A stretch of DNA of 64,000 bases from Streptomyces cinerochromogenes (GTDB lineage Bacteria; Actinomycetota; Actinomycetes; Streptomycetales; Streptomycetaceae). Below the pieces are notes generated by a model. It searched no databases and was not told the DNA's origin. It was given only the letters and a program-made list of their open reading frames with translations. This document shows positions 14,935 to 23,915 of the stretch, piece by piece; position 1 is the first letter of the stretch; each line of letters opens with the position of its first letter. The DNA is taken from positions 248,001 to 312,000 of the forward strand of contig NZ_BMRM01000003.1 of assembly GCF_014648635.1 (NCBI RefSeq). The letters are read 5' to 3'. A program made the position numbers and the translations under genes.

Positions 14935-17319
14935 TCAGCCGTTCCACGTCCAGTCCGCGACCTCCGGCAGGTCCGTGCCGTGCTCGCGGATCCACACGTG
15001 GTGGCGCTGCCGGGTGTCCTCCATGTGCTGGCGCACGGCCGCCGCCCGCACCGCGAGCCCGGGCACGCGGTCGATGACGTCCATGACCAGGCGGTAGCGG
15101 TCCAGGTCGTTGCGGACCACCATGTCGAACGGTGTGGTCGTGGTACCGATCTCCTTGTAGCCGCGCACGTGCAGGTTGGGGTGGCCGGTGCGGCGGTAGG
15201 CCAGGCGGTGGATCAGCCACGGGTAGCCGTGGTAGGCGAAGATCACCGGCTTGTCGGCGGTGAACAGCCCGTCGTACTCGAAGCCGCTCATGCCGTGCGG
15301 GTGCTCCTCGCTCGGCAGCAGCCGGGCGATGTCCACGACGTTCACCACCCGCACCGCCAGCTCGGGCAGGTGGCGGCGGAGCAACTGGGCGGCGGCCAGC
15401 ACCTCCTGGGTCGGTACGTCGCCCGCGCAGGCCAGGACGACATCCGGGTCCCGGGTGCCGTCCTCCGTGCCGGCCCACTGCCAGATTCCGGCACCGCGGG
15501 CGCAGTGGACCCTGGCCTCCTCCATCGACAGCCAGTCGAAGCAGGGCTGCTTGCCGGCGACGACGACGTTGACGTAATCGCGGCTGCGCAGCACGTGGTC
15601 GGCGACCGACAGCAGGGTGTTGGCGTCCGGCGGGAGGTAGACCCGCACCACCTCCGGGCTCTTGTTCAGCACGTGGTCGACGAATCCGGGGTCCTGGTGG
15701 GAGAAGCCGTTGTGGTCCTGGCGCCACACGTGCGAGGTCAGCAGGTAGTTCAGGGAGGCGACGGGGGCGCGCCAGGGCAGGCGGCGGGTGGTGCGCAGCC
15801 ACTTGATGTGCTGGTTGACCATGGAGTCGACGATGTGCACGAACGCCTCGTAGCAGGAGAACAGCCCGTGCCGGCCGGTGAGCAGGTAGCCCTCCAGCCA
15901 GCCCTGGCAGGTGTGTTCGGAGAGGATCTCCATCACGCGGCCGTGCGGGTCGAGGTGCTCGTCGACGTCGAGAACGGCGGCCTGCCAGGCCTTGCCGCTG
16001 GCCGCGTAGACGGCCTGGAGCCGGTTGGAGGCCGTCTCGTCGGGGCCGACGAGCCGGAAGTCGCGCCGCTCGGCGGTGGCCGCCATGACGTCCTGGAGCA
16101 TGTCGCCGAGCACCCGGGTGGGCTCGTGCAGCGTCGCGCCGGGCTTGTCGACGGCCACGGCGTTTTTCTCCAGCGGCGGCAACGGCAGCTCGCGCAGCAG
16201 GAGCCCGCCGTTGGCGTGCGGGGTGGCGCCGAGCCGGCGTGTGCCCTCGGGGACGCAGGCCAGGACGTCCGCGCGCGGGGCACCGTGCTCGTCGAACAGC
16301 TCCTCGGGCCGGTACGAACGCAGCCACTGCTCCAGTTGGCGCAGGTGCTCGGGGTTGTCCCGGACGGCGGCCAGCGGCACCTGGTGGGCGCGCCAGGTGC
16401 CCTCCACCGGCACCCCGTCGACCTTGGCCGGCCCCGTCCAGCCCTTGGGGGTGCGCAGGACGATCACCGGCCAGCGGGGCCGCTCGGTGGCACCGTCCTC
16501 GCGGGCGGCGCGCTGGAAGGAGGTGATCCGGTCGACGGCGGTGTCCATGGCCTGTGCCATCGCACGGTGGACGGCGGCCGGTTCGTCGCCGGTGACGTGG
16601 ATCGGCTCGTGGCCGTAGCCCCTGAGGAGTTCGTCCAGCTCGGCCTCGGGCAGGCGGGCCGGCACCGTCGGGTTGGCGATCTTGTAGCCGTTCAGGTGCA
16701 GGACCGGCAGCACGGCGCCGTCGTGGACCGGGTCGAGGAACTTGTTCGAGTGCCAGGAGGCGGCCAGCGGTCCGGTCTCCGCCTCGCCGTCCCCGATCAC
16801 ACAGGCCACCAGCAGGCCCGGGTTGTCGAACGCCGCGCCGTAGGCGTGCGACAGGGAGTAGCCGAGTTCACCGCCCTCGTGGACGGAGCCGGGGGTCTCC
16901 GGGGCGACATGGCTGGGCACCCCGCCCGGGAAGGAGAACTGCCGGAACAGCCGGGCCATGCCGGCCGCGTCCCGGGTGACATCCGGATACGTCTCCGTGT
17001 ACGACCCCTCCAGCCAGGAGTTCGCCAGGACGGCGGGGCCGCCGTGGCCGGGTCCCCAGATGCACACGGCGTCCAGGCCGCGTGCCTTGACGACGCGGTT
17101 CAGATGGGTGTGGACCAGGTTGAGGCCGGGGGAGGTGCCCCAGTGACCGAGGAGGCGCGGCTTGACGTGCTCGGGCCGCAGCGGTTCGGTCAGCAGGGGG
17201 TTGGCCATGAGGTAGATCTGGCCCACCGCGAGGTAGTTGGCGGCGCGCCAGTGGGCGTCCAGGGCCGCGAGTTCCACGTCCGTGAGTTCGGTGAGTGCCT
17301 GCTGGGTGTCGAGGGACAT
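14935..17319 (-). CDS. xfp: Xylulose-5-phosphate/fructose-6-phosphate phosphoketolase, 794 aa
   Basis: This thiamine-diphosphate enzyme splits xylulose 5-phosphate or fructose 6-phosphate with phosphate to acetyl phosphate and glyceraldehyde 3-phosphate or erythrose 4-phosphate. The 794-residue length is typical. Visible motifs are [16 protein letters not shown], the GPGHGGPA loop, the cofactor motif [20 protein letters not shown], and [17 protein letters not shown] in the second half. The ATG at 17319 ([12 protein letters not shown]) has GGAAGG upstream; the longer frame to 17460 is a shadow. It is a cytosolic bypass that yields acetyl phosphate without NADH and fits the neighbouring stress genes. 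A GGGCCGTTCGGGCC palindrome-like box sits at 17410-17423, about 90 bp upstream. Confidence 0.95.
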   Translation of the reverse strand: MSLDTQQALTELTDVELAALDAHWRAANYLAVGQIYLMANPLLTEPLRPEHVKPRLLGHWGTSPGLNLVHTHLNRVVKARGLDAVCIWGPGHGGPAVLANSWLEGSYTETYPDVTRDAAGMARLFRQFSFPGGVPSHVAPETPGSVHEGGELGYSLSHAYGAAFDNPGLLVACVIGDGEAETGPLAASWHSNKFLDPVHDGAVLPVLHLNGYKIANPTVPARLPEAELDELLRGYGHEPIHVTGDEPAAVHRAMAQAMDTAVDRITSFQRAAREDGATERPRWPVIVLRTPKGWTGPAKVDGVPVEGTWRAHQVPLAAVRDNPEHLRQLEQWLRSYRPEELFDEHGAPRADVLACVPEGTRRLGATPHANGGLLLRELPLPPLEKNAVAVDKPGATLHEPTRVLGDMLQDVMAATAERRDFRLVGPDETASNRLQAVYAASGKAWQAAVLDVDEHLDPHGRVMEILSEHTCQGWLEGYLLTGRHGLFSCYEAFVHIVDSMVNQHIKWLRTTRRLPWRAPVASLNYLLTSHVWRQDHNGFSHQDPGFVDHVLNKSPEVVRVYLPPDANTLLSVADHVLRSRDYVNVVVAGKQPCFDWLSMEEARVHCARGAGIWQWAGTEDGTRDPDVVLACAGDVPTQEVLAAAQLLRRHLPELAVRVVNVVDIARLLPSEEHPHGMSGFEYDGLFTADKPVIFAYHGYPWLIHRLAYRRTGHPNLHVRGYKEIGTTTTPFDMVVRNDLDRYRLVMDVIDRVPGLAVRAAAVRQHMEDTRQRHHVWIREHGTDLPEVADWTWNG

Positions 17320-17409
17320 CGGGGTCCTTCCGGATCGGACGGGCGGTGGATGCACCGGGTGCCCGGGGCACGGCACCTCACCATCCGGCGGACCGGCGGG
17401 TACCCGACA

Positions 17410-17423
17410 GGGCCGTTCGGGCC
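17410..17423 (-). promoter_or_regulatory. Candidate regulator box upstream of phosphoketolase
   Basis: GGGCCGTTCGGGCC (on the minus strand GGCCCGAACGGCCC) is a near-palindrome in the 137-bp gap before phosphoketolase. Related G/C-rich boxes lie at 14791-14803 and 18280-18294. The resemblance to DevR/OsdR-type sites is inference. Confidence 0.3.
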
Positions 17424-17456
17424 ACCCCTCGGGCCGAGGCGCCCCTCCCCGGCGCC

Positions 17457-17897
17457 TCACGGGGCGAGGTCCACCCCGTACAGCGTCCGTCCCCCGACCA
17501 GCTCACGCCCGCTGACCAGCTCCGGACGGATGCGCACGAACACCTCCTCGGGGGACGGCGCCCAGGAACGCGGCCCGACCCGGGACAGCCGCTCCCGCTC
17601 GGCCGGCTCGGTGACGACGGTCGCCCGGCCGGTGACGACGACGCTCCACCCCGCGTTCCGGTCCGTGTCGACCTCGTCCGCCTCGAAGGCGACCACCGAC
17701 CGGTCGACCGCACGCGCCAGGTCCGACGCAGCGGACGTGCACAACAGCACCGCGCCGTCCTCGTCGAGGCAGAAATTGACCGGGAGGACCGCGGGCAGGG
17801 CGTTGCGCGTATGGACGACGCGGCCGACCGGCGCCGTCGCCAGCAGCCGGAGGCACTCGTCGCGGCCGAGTTCACGGAAACCGTCGTTGGGATACAT
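17457..17897 (-). CDS. Pyridoxamine 5'-phosphate oxidase-fold protein, 146 aa
   Basis: A single split-barrel domain with [40 protein letters not shown] and a C-terminal [15 protein letters not shown]. These features place it with the small flavin/F420-binding proteins often encoded beside universal stress proteins in actinobacterial dormancy regions. It resembles the barrel half of the 13988-14671 fusion but lacks the helix-turn-helix. I chose the ATG at 17897; a GTG 18 nt further upstream is possible. It may be co-transcribed with phosphoketolase 137 bp downstream. Substrate is unknown. Confidence 0.82.
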   Translation of the reverse strand: MYPNDGFRELGRDECLRLLATAPVGRVVHTRNALPAVLPVNFCLDEDGAVLLCTSAASDLARAVDRSVVAFEADEVDTDRNAGWSVVVTGRATVVTEPAERERLSRVGPRSWAPSPEEVFVRIRPELVSGRELVGGRTLYGVDLAP

Positions 17898-18447
17898 GGC
17901 CAGCCCGTCTCTCACCCGGTACAGCGATATCGCTCCATCGTGGGCCGGACACCGACATCCGACGAGGGCCGGCGGTCCCGGGCCGGCCGGAGAGCGGCCC
18001 TTGTGCTCCGTGCGGGGGAGCGGCCCCGGGCCGGGGAGTGGCCCCGGCCCGGAGTGAGGCCCACGGTCCTGAAGGAGGCGTGCTCCGGGTTCCGTACCGT
18101 GTCCGCCGCGCACAGGCGCCAGGATCCGCCCACGGACGACACGTGCCGCTGCCACCGATCGCCGCGGAGCCGGTCGACCACTGTCGTCCCGGTGGGCCGT
18201 GCGGTCGCCGGGAGAGGGCCGAAGGTCCCCGTCCGCCCCGGGCGCATCGGCCCCCGGTGGGGTCCATCGGCGCTCCTCCGGGACCGGTGGCCTCTGCCCC
18301 GCACCGCACCCGGCCACCACGCTGGAAGGAGAAGCCGGAGGCAGGACCCGAGGGCAGGAGGTGGACGGCATGTCCCGCGACGACCCAACGGCCACATCGA
18401 CGCCGCTCGGAGCACCCGTACCCACGCGGAACGGAAAGGTGAGGACG
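17898..18447. other. Divergent promoter region between the PPOX-fold and universal stress protein genes
   Basis: No gene is supported in this 550-bp region. It contains a G/C-rich direct repeat (two copies of a roughly 18-nt GGGGAG-x-GGCCCCGGGCC-like unit, about 18014-18050) and a GGGACCGGTGGCCTC near-palindrome at 18280-18294. An ATG at 18370 with AGGAGG upstream is an alternative start for the stress protein. Confidence 0.4.
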
Positions 18448-19311
18448 ATGGAACTGCCCCTGCTCGTGGGCGTCGACGGCTCCGAGGCCGGCATGCGGGC
18501 CACCGACTGGGCGGCCGACGAGGCCGTCCTGCGGGGAGTGCCGCTCCGGCTCGTCCACGCCTCGCTGTGGGAACACTACGAGGGCACCTCGCTCGCGCAG
18601 GACCTGGCCGAACCCGCCGAGCAGGTGATGGCCGAGGACATCGTCCGGGCCGCCGCCCGGCGCGCGCGGACCCGCCACCCGGATCTGGAGGTGTCGGCCG
18701 AGGTCCTGCCCGAGGAACCGGAGTCCGCGCTGGTACGGGAAGGGCAGTACACCTCCCTGCTGGTGCTCGGCAACCGGGGCCGCAGCGGCCTCGCCGAGCT
18801 GCTCCTCGGCTCCGTCGGCCTCACCGTGGCCGCCTACGCCCCCTGCCCGGTCGTCGTCCTGCGCGGCAGCCACGACAACCAGGCCGTGCCCGGGACGCGG
18901 GGCCGCGTGGTGGTCGGCGTGGGGGACGCACCGCAGGAGACCGCGGCCGTCCGCTTCGCCTACGAGGAGGCGCGACGGCGCGCTGTGCCCCTGGAAGCCG
19001 TACGGGCCTGGCGCTGCCCCGTGCGCGAGGCGGTCCGCGAACCCGAAGACGGTGTGCAGTCCGCCGAGGAGAAGGCCGCCGAGACCCTGCAAGCGGCGCT
19101 GGCCGACGCCCCGGAGGACCTGAAGGTGCACCCGCGCACCGTGGAGGGACCGGCCCACAGGGTGCTGCTCGGTGCCTCGTACGACGCGGACCTCCTGGTC
19201 GTCGGCTCCCGCCGCAGCCCGGGAGCCCTCGGACTGCAACTGGGACGCGTCACCCATGCGGTGCTGCACCACGCGGCCTGCCCGGTCGTCGTGGTCCCGC
19301 AACCGGTGTGA
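18448..19311 (+). CDS. Universal stress protein with two USP domains, 287 aa
   Basis: Domain 1 starts MELPLLVGVDGSE and contains LVLGNRGRSGLAELLLGSV, the G-x2-G-x9-G-S ATP-binding motif, then YAPCPVVVL. Domain 2 (about 150-287) has VVVGVGDAPQETAAVRFAYE, LLVVGSRRSPGALGLQLGRV and ACPVVVVP, a weaker nucleotide site. Tandem USPs of this type bind ATP and are typical of actinobacterial dormancy and hypoxia regulons. The ATG at 18448 gives the usual family start. An in-frame ATG at 18370 has a better AGGAGG site and would add 26 residues (MSRDDPTATSTPLG...), so the start is uncertain. It is cytosolic, and divergent from the PPOX-fold gene. Confidence 0.9.
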   Translation: MELPLLVGVDGSEAGMRATDWAADEAVLRGVPLRLVHASLWEHYEGTSLAQDLAEPAEQVMAEDIVRAAARRARTRHPDLEVSAEVLPEEPESALVREGQYTSLLVLGNRGRSGLAELLLGSVGLTVAAYAPCPVVVLRGSHDNQAVPGTRGRVVVGVGDAPQETAAVRFAYEEARRRAVPLEAVRAWRCPVREAVREPEDGVQSAEEKAAETLQAALADAPEDLKVHPRTVEGPAHRVLLGASYDADLLVVGSRRSPGALGLQLGRVTHAVLHHAACPVVVVPQPV

Positions 19312-19543
19312 GCGCGGACAGGGCCGCCCCCTCGGCCCGTGCGGCGCGTGCCCCCAGGGAGACCACGTGCCTCAGAGGAGGAGAACCCTCCGCGCGCCCT
19401 CCAGCCCGCGTTCCACCTCCTCGCTCGCCTCCTCGGCGCGGCGGGCGCCCCGGGACACGGGCAGCCCGGGCGTGGCGTGCGACGGCGTTCCGCCGGGGCT
19501 GGTCCGATGCTGGACACCATGCGGGCGAGCCCGAGGAGGAGCT

Positions 19544-20398
19544 ATGGAGTGGCTGGTCACAGTGGTCGGCGCGCTGGTGGTGATGGTCATCCTGCGGGAC
19601 GTCTTCCACACGCTGTGGCACCCCACCCGGCACGGCGGCCTGAGCAGGATCGTCATGACGCTGTTGTGGCGTCTGTCGACCAGAGCGCGCAGGAGCAACA
19701 GGGCCGCCGGGCTGGCCGGGCCCGTCGGCATGGTGACCGTGGTGGCCACGTGGGCCTGCGCCGTGGCCGTGGGGTGGGCCCTCGTCTACTGGCCCCACAT
19801 GCCGGAGGCCTTCTCCTTCACCGGCGCGCTCAAGCCCTCCGAACACGCGGGGCCGGTGGACGCCCTGTACCTCTCCCTGGTGACCGTGGCCACGCTCGGC
19901 CTCGGTGACATCGCACCCGCCGCCGACTGGCTGCGCATCGTCGCGCCGCTGGAGGCGCTGATCGGCTTCGCGCTGCTGACCGCCACCGTCTCCTGGATCC
20001 TCGGCATCTATCCGGCCCTGGCCCGGCGGCGCGCCCTGGCCCTGCGCATCTCGCAGCTGCGCCGTGCCGACCCGACGGCCGGCCACCCGGAACCCGACGT
20101 GGAGTCGGTCGTCCTCGGCCAGCTCGCCGCCGACATCGCCCGCACCTGCGTCGACTTCCTCCAGTACCCGGAGTCCTACTACTTCTACGACGGCCCCGGC
20201 GACACCTCCTTCGCGCGCACCCTCGGCTATGCCGGCCACCTCGCCGAGCGGGCGAGGCGGACGAGGTCGAGCGGCGCGGCCGTACTCGCCACCGCCCTCG
20301 ACGACCTGGCCGTCGTACTCGACGAGCGCTTCCTGCACACCGGGGGGACGCGGCAGCAGATCCTGGCCGCGTACGCCCGCGACCACGGCAGCCCCTGA
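19544..20398 (+). CDS. Two-TM potassium-channel-like protein, 284 aa
   Basis: The N terminus (MEWLVTVVGALVVMVILRDV) is a first membrane helix. A second follows at residues 58-85, and a pore helix plus filter occurs in SLVTVATLGLGDIAP, matching the T-x-GYGD filter of ion-channel family 2 except that Leu-Gly-Leu replaces Gly-Tyr. A last helix (PLEALIGFALLTATVSWILG) precedes a cytoplasmic helical domain of about 125 residues ending in LAAYARDHGSP. It is presumably an inner-membrane cation channel. The ATG at 19544 has GAGGAGG upstream. The FMN reductase gene starts 79 nt after its stop and may be co-transcribed. Confidence 0.85.
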   Translation: MEWLVTVVGALVVMVILRDVFHTLWHPTRHGGLSRIVMTLLWRLSTRARRSNRAAGLAGPVGMVTVVATWACAVAVGWALVYWPHMPEAFSFTGALKPSEHAGPVDALYLSLVTVATLGLGDIAPAADWLRIVAPLEALIGFALLTATVSWILGIYPALARRRALALRISQLRRADPTAGHPEPDVESVVLGQLAADIARTCVDFLQYPESYYFYDGPGDTSFARTLGYAGHLAERARRTRSSGAAVLATALDDLAVVLDERFLHTGGTRQQILAAYARDHGSP

Positions 20399-20477
20399 CC
20401 ACCGGGCGACCCGCCCGTGCCCAGGCCCCCGTGCCCGGCCGGCCCGCCCACGGCCCGGCCCGTTCGGAGGTGCTGCG

Positions 20478-21305
20478 ATGGCGTCCGCCGGGAACGGCAC
20501 GCAGGCTGGCCTGGAACACGGACGCGCCGCCCGGCACGGGGTGGCGGCAGGGCTCTGGGAGGACCTCGTGACCGCTTCGTCACCCGCCGACGACACACCT
20601 CCGGCCCGGTACGACGACCTGCGGGCCCTGGTGATCAACTGCACCCTCAAGCGGTCTCCGGAGACGAGCAACACCCAGGGACTGATCGACCGGAGCACCG
20701 CCATCCTGGACGCCCAGGGGGTGGGTGTCGATGTCGTACGGGCGGTCGACCACGACATCGCCACCGGGGTGTGGCCCGACATGAGGGAACACGGCTGGGA
20801 GACCGACGCCTGGCCGGATCTGTACCGCCAGGTCATGGCGGCCGACATCCTCGTGCTGGCCGGCCCGATCTGGCTGGGCGACAACAGCTCCGTCATGAAG
20901 CAGGTGATCGAACGCCTCTACGCCTGCTCCAGTCTGCTCAACGAAGCGGGCCAGTACGCCTATTACGGCCGAGTCGGCGGCTGCCTCATCACCGGGAACG
21001 AGGACGGCGTCAAACACTGCGCCATGAACGTCCTCTACAGCCTGCAGCACCTGGGGTACACCATCCCTCCCCAGGCGGACGCCGGATGGATCGGCGAGGC
21101 AGGGCCCGGCCCCTCCTACCTGGACCCGGGCTCGGGCGGACCGCAGAACGACTTCACCAACCGCAACACCACGTTCATGACCTGGAACCTGCTCCACCTG
21201 GCGCGGGCCCTGAAGGACCTGGGCGGCATCCCCGCCTACGGCAACCAGCGCACCGCCTGGGACGCCGGCTGCCGCCACGACTACGAGAACCCCGAGCACC
21301 GGTAA
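20478..21305 (+). CDS. NAD(P)H-dependent FMN reductase / flavodoxin-like oxidoreductase, 275 aa
   Basis: A 50-residue N-terminal extension precedes a flavodoxin-like fold: ALVINCTLKRSPETSNTQGL is the phosphate-binding loop and LVLAGPIWLGDNSSVMKQVI the second flavin loop. GYAIPP-type and FTNRNTTFMTWNLLHLARAL segments match the NADPH-dependent FMN reductase family. It likely reduces quinones or other electrophiles in the cytoplasm with flavin; the exact substrate is unknown. The ATG at 20478 has CGGAGG upstream. The C terminus (AGCRHDYENPEHR) is that of this subgroup. It follows the channel gene and is convergent with the Dyp peroxidase, 18 nt apart. Confidence 0.87.
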   Translation: MASAGNGTQAGLEHGRAARHGVAAGLWEDLVTASSPADDTPPARYDDLRALVINCTLKRSPETSNTQGLIDRSTAILDAQGVGVDVVRAVDHDIATGVWPDMREHGWETDAWPDLYRQVMAADILVLAGPIWLGDNSSVMKQVIERLYACSSLLNEAGQYAYYGRVGGCLITGNEDGVKHCAMNVLYSLQHLGYTIPPQADAGWIGEAGPGPSYLDPGSGGPQNDFTNRNTTFMTWNLLHLARALKDLGGIPAYGNQRTAWDAGCRHDYENPEHR

Positions 21306-21323
21306 AGGAACGACGGTCCGCGA

Positions 21324-22481
21324 TCAGCCGAACAGCCGGGAACCGAGCGGGTGTCGCCGGTCGAAGCCGGGGAGGATCAGGAAGGTCGCGCCGGCGGTTG
21401 TGGTGGTGAAGGGCAGCAGCGCGTCGGAGGCGTCCATGTGGGTGAGGGTGGCGGTGAAGGTCCGCAGGTCGTTCTGGAAGCTGATGAAGAGCAGACCGGG
21501 TGCGGGCTCGTCGGTGCTGTAGGAGCGGCGGAGCATGAGCCCGACCCCGACCACGGTGGCGTGCGCTCTGCGCACGTGGGCGTCCGCGGGGACGAGGTAG
21601 CGCCCGTCCGGTGTCTTGGCTCCGAGCGCCGGACCCGAGGCGGCGGTGCCACCGGAGAGGGGGACGCCGCTCGTGCGGCGCCGTCCGAAGACCGCCTCCT
21701 GCTCGGCCACGGACAGGGCGGCGAACCGCGGCAGGTCGAGTTCCATGCGCCGCACCACGGCAAGGGTGCCGCCGGCGACCGCCGGGGGCCCGTCCAGCCA
21801 CAGGTCGCGTCGCTGTTCGGCGGCCGTGTGCGGGCCCACGATGCCGTCGAGGAAACCGAGCGGGTTGCGGGGCGCGGTGAGGCCGTTCCCGACGGACACG
21901 TGCGCACCGCGGTGTGCGGACTGGCGCCAGCGTTCGCGGATGCGGTCACCGGCCTGGTCCAGGAGCGCGGCGGCGACGACCGGCAGGAGCAGCGCGTCGC
22001 TGGCGCAGATCTGCAGCAGCAGGTCACCGCCACGTGCTCGCGGGGCGATCCGCTCGCGGGAGAACCGCGGGAGGTCGGCCGCGCCGGGCAGCGAGGCACC
22101 GGCCGTGCGCACCAGCCGGGGGCCCACGCCGACGGTCACGGTGAGGTCGCCCGGCGGCAGACCCAGCAGCCGCCTGTCGGTCCCCGCGGTGAGCGTGCTG
22201 ATGGCCTGGCCGAGGTCGGCCAGCAACGGGCCGGGCGCCACGGCGGCACCCAGGTCCGCCACCACGGCGAGCAGGTGGGGCTGGGCCGGCTGGGGGAGGG
22301 TGATGCCCGCCTGGTGACGGCCCGTCGCCGGAACCGGCACCGGCGTGGCCCCGCGCGCAGGGGCGTGCCGGCCCGGCCGGGCGGAGTCCGAGGTGCACCC
22401 GGCGGTCAGACCGGCGGCCATCAAGGCGCCGGTGACCTCGAGGAACGTGCGGCGCGACGGGCGGCGATCGGCTCGGTGCAT
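21324..22481 (-). CDS. Dyp-type heme peroxidase, Tat-exported and probably lipid-modified, 385 aa
   Basis: The signal peptide has a twin-arginine motif (PSRRTFLEVTG) followed by a hydrophobic core and the lipobox-like LTAGC, so the enzyme is probably Tat-exported and then lipid-anchored. The Dyp signature G-x2-DG occurs in LGFLDGIVGP (about residue 216), and a heme-ligand His lies in ADAHVRRAHATV. The length and architecture fit the EfeB/DypA class of peroxidases that oxidise dyes, phenolics or iron-porphyrin. No EfeO/EfeU partner is beside it. I see no Shine-Dalgarno before the ATG at 22481; a TTGACC -35 (22522-22517) suggests a very short leader. Confidence 0.9.
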   Translation of the reverse strand: MHRADRRPSRRTFLEVTGALMAAGLTAGCTSDSARPGRHAPARGATPVPVPATGRHQAGITLPQPAQPHLLAVVADLGAAVAPGPLLADLGQAISTLTAGTDRRLLGLPPGDLTVTVGVGPRLVRTAGASLPGAADLPRFSRERIAPRARGGDLLLQICASDALLLPVVAAALLDQAGDRIRERWRQSAHRGAHVSVGNGLTAPRNPLGFLDGIVGPHTAAEQRRDLWLDGPPAVAGGTLAVVRRMELDLPRFAALSVAEQEAVFGRRRTSGVPLSGGTAASGPALGAKTPDGRYLVPADAHVRRAHATVVGVGLMLRRSYSTDEPAPGLLFISFQNDLRTFTATLTHMDASDALLPFTTTTAGATFLILPGFDRRHPLGSRLFG

Positions 22482-22493
22482 GGTGCGCAGAGT

Positions 22494-22522
22494 GCCACAC
22501 GCGGAGCGTGCGTGCGGGTCAA
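22494..22522 (-). promoter_or_regulatory. Candidate promoter of the Dyp peroxidase gene
   Basis: TTGACC (22522-22517) is followed after 17 bp by TGTGGC (22499-22494). The -10 is weak. It would start transcription within a few bases of the ATG at 22481. Confidence 0.3.
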
Positions 22523-22570
22523 CCCCGCGATTCCGGCGTGGAATTGGGGGCGTCGTGCCAGACTGGGATC

Positions 22571-23908
22571 ATGCCTCGATCAGCTCTTCGCGCGGTGGCG
22601 GCGGTAGTGGGCACGCTGGCACTGGTGGCAGGCTGCGGCGGCGATGGCGGATCGGGCGGAGGCCGGCGTCCGGCCGGCGCGCATGTGACGATCCGCGTAC
22701 CTGCCGACGCCCCGACGATCTCGGACGCGGTGTCCTTGGCCCACCCCGGTGACCTGGTGCTGGTCGCGCCGGGCGTGTACCACGAGTCGGTGAGGATCGA
22801 CACGGCGCGCGTCACTCTGCGCGGCGCGTCCCGGGACAAGGTCGTCATCGACGGGCGGCTGCGGCAGCCGAACGGCGTCGTCGTCTCGGCGCCCGGGGTG
22901 GCCGTGGAGAACCTGACCGTGGAGAACAACACGCAGAACGGGGTCCTGGTCACCGGTTCGGCGAAGGCGGCCGCCGGCCTGCCGGGGGGAAGCGGCGGCT
23001 ACGACACCGGCGACGAGCCCGTCACCTTCCTGAAGTCGTTCCTGGTCTCCCACGTGACCGCGAGCCGCAACGGCTTGTACGGCATCTACGTGTTCTCCGC
23101 CCGGAACGGTGTCGTCGAGCACTCGTACGCCTCGGGCGGCGCCGACTCGGGGATCTATGTCGGCCAGTGCAAGCCCTGCACCATCGTGGTGCGGGACAAC
23201 GTCGCCGAACTCAACGCGGTCGGTTACGAAGGCACCAACGCCAGCGAGGACATGTACATGGTCGGCAACCGCCTGGTCGGCAACCGGGTCGGACTCACCA
23301 CCAACTCCGACCACCAGGAGAAGCTGCTCCCGCAGAAGGGCTCCGTCATCGCGGGCAACCTGATCGCCGCCAACCAGCAGACGGCCACCCCGGAGCAGGC
23401 CGACGGCGGGTGGGGCATCGGCGTCGGCATCGACGGCGGCAGCGACAACCGGTTCATCCGCAACCGCATCGCCGGCAACCGCAACGCCGGGCTGGTGATC
23501 ACCGCGACCGCCGACATCCCCCCGGCCGGCAACCAGATCGTGGAGAACACGTTCACCGGCAACGGCGTCGACGTCGGCTGGACGTTCCCCGCCGCCACGC
23601 GGGGACGGGGCAACTGCCTGCGGGGCAACGCGCTGCGCGTCACCGTGCCCGCCCGGCTCGCGACGTCTGCGGCCTGCCCGGTTCCGTCCGGCTCGTCCTC
23701 GCCGGCCGGCACATGGGCGGCGCCGACGGCACCCGGCGGCATCCCGTTCACCGAGGTCGCGGCGCCCGCTCCGCAACCGCAGTTCCCCCACGCCACCACC
23801 GCGGGCGCCACCGCTGTCCCGCCCGTCCCGGCCCTGCCGAAGACAGAAGGAATCCGGCTGCCGCCGGCGTCCCTGCTCGCCGCGAACGCGCGGGTGCGGA
23901 CGTCCTGA
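22571..23908 (+). CDS. Right-handed beta-helix lipoprotein, 445 aa
   Basis: The signal peptide MPRSALRAVAAVVGTLALVAGC ends in a lipobox, so the protein is a membrane-anchored lipoprotein. From residue 38 it is a beta-helix: PADAPTISDAVSLAHPGDLVLV, GVYHESVRIDTARVTLRGAS, NGVVVSAPGVAVENLTVENN and repeated N-x-N-x3-GN ladders to about residue 370. This matches the NosD/pectate-lyase-like parallel beta-helix fold; a substrate cannot be read from sequence. A Pro/Ala-rich tail follows. The ATG at 22571 lacks a ribosome site but is 6 nt after CAGACT (22559-22564), so it may be leaderless. It ends 7 nt before the convergent membrane protein gene. Confidence 0.82.
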   Translation: MPRSALRAVAAVVGTLALVAGCGGDGGSGGGRRPAGAHVTIRVPADAPTISDAVSLAHPGDLVLVAPGVYHESVRIDTARVTLRGASRDKVVIDGRLRQPNGVVVSAPGVAVENLTVENNTQNGVLVTGSAKAAAGLPGGSGGYDTGDEPVTFLKSFLVSHVTASRNGLYGIYVFSARNGVVEHSYASGGADSGIYVGQCKPCTIVVRDNVAELNAVGYEGTNASEDMYMVGNRLVGNRVGLTTNSDHQEKLLPQKGSVIAGNLIAANQQTATPEQADGGWGIGVGIDGGSDNRFIRNRIAGNRNAGLVITATADIPPAGNQIVENTFTGNGVDVGWTFPAATRGRGNCLRGNALRVTVPARLATSAACPVPSGSSSPAGTWAAPTAPGGIPFTEVAAPAPQPQFPHATTAGATAVPPVPALPKTEGIRLPPASLLAANARVRTS

Positions 23909-23915
23909 ACAGCGG

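Noticed and set aside
14980-18057. A 1025-codon plus-strand frame over phosphoketolase
   Set aside because: It is antisense to a clear 794-residue enzyme and shows no domain of its own.
19312-19543. Possible short minus-strand gene ending in an Ala/Glu-rich helix (ARRAEEASEEVERGLEGAR)
   Set aside because: No start codon with a ribosome site, and the frame merges into the antisense of the channel gene.
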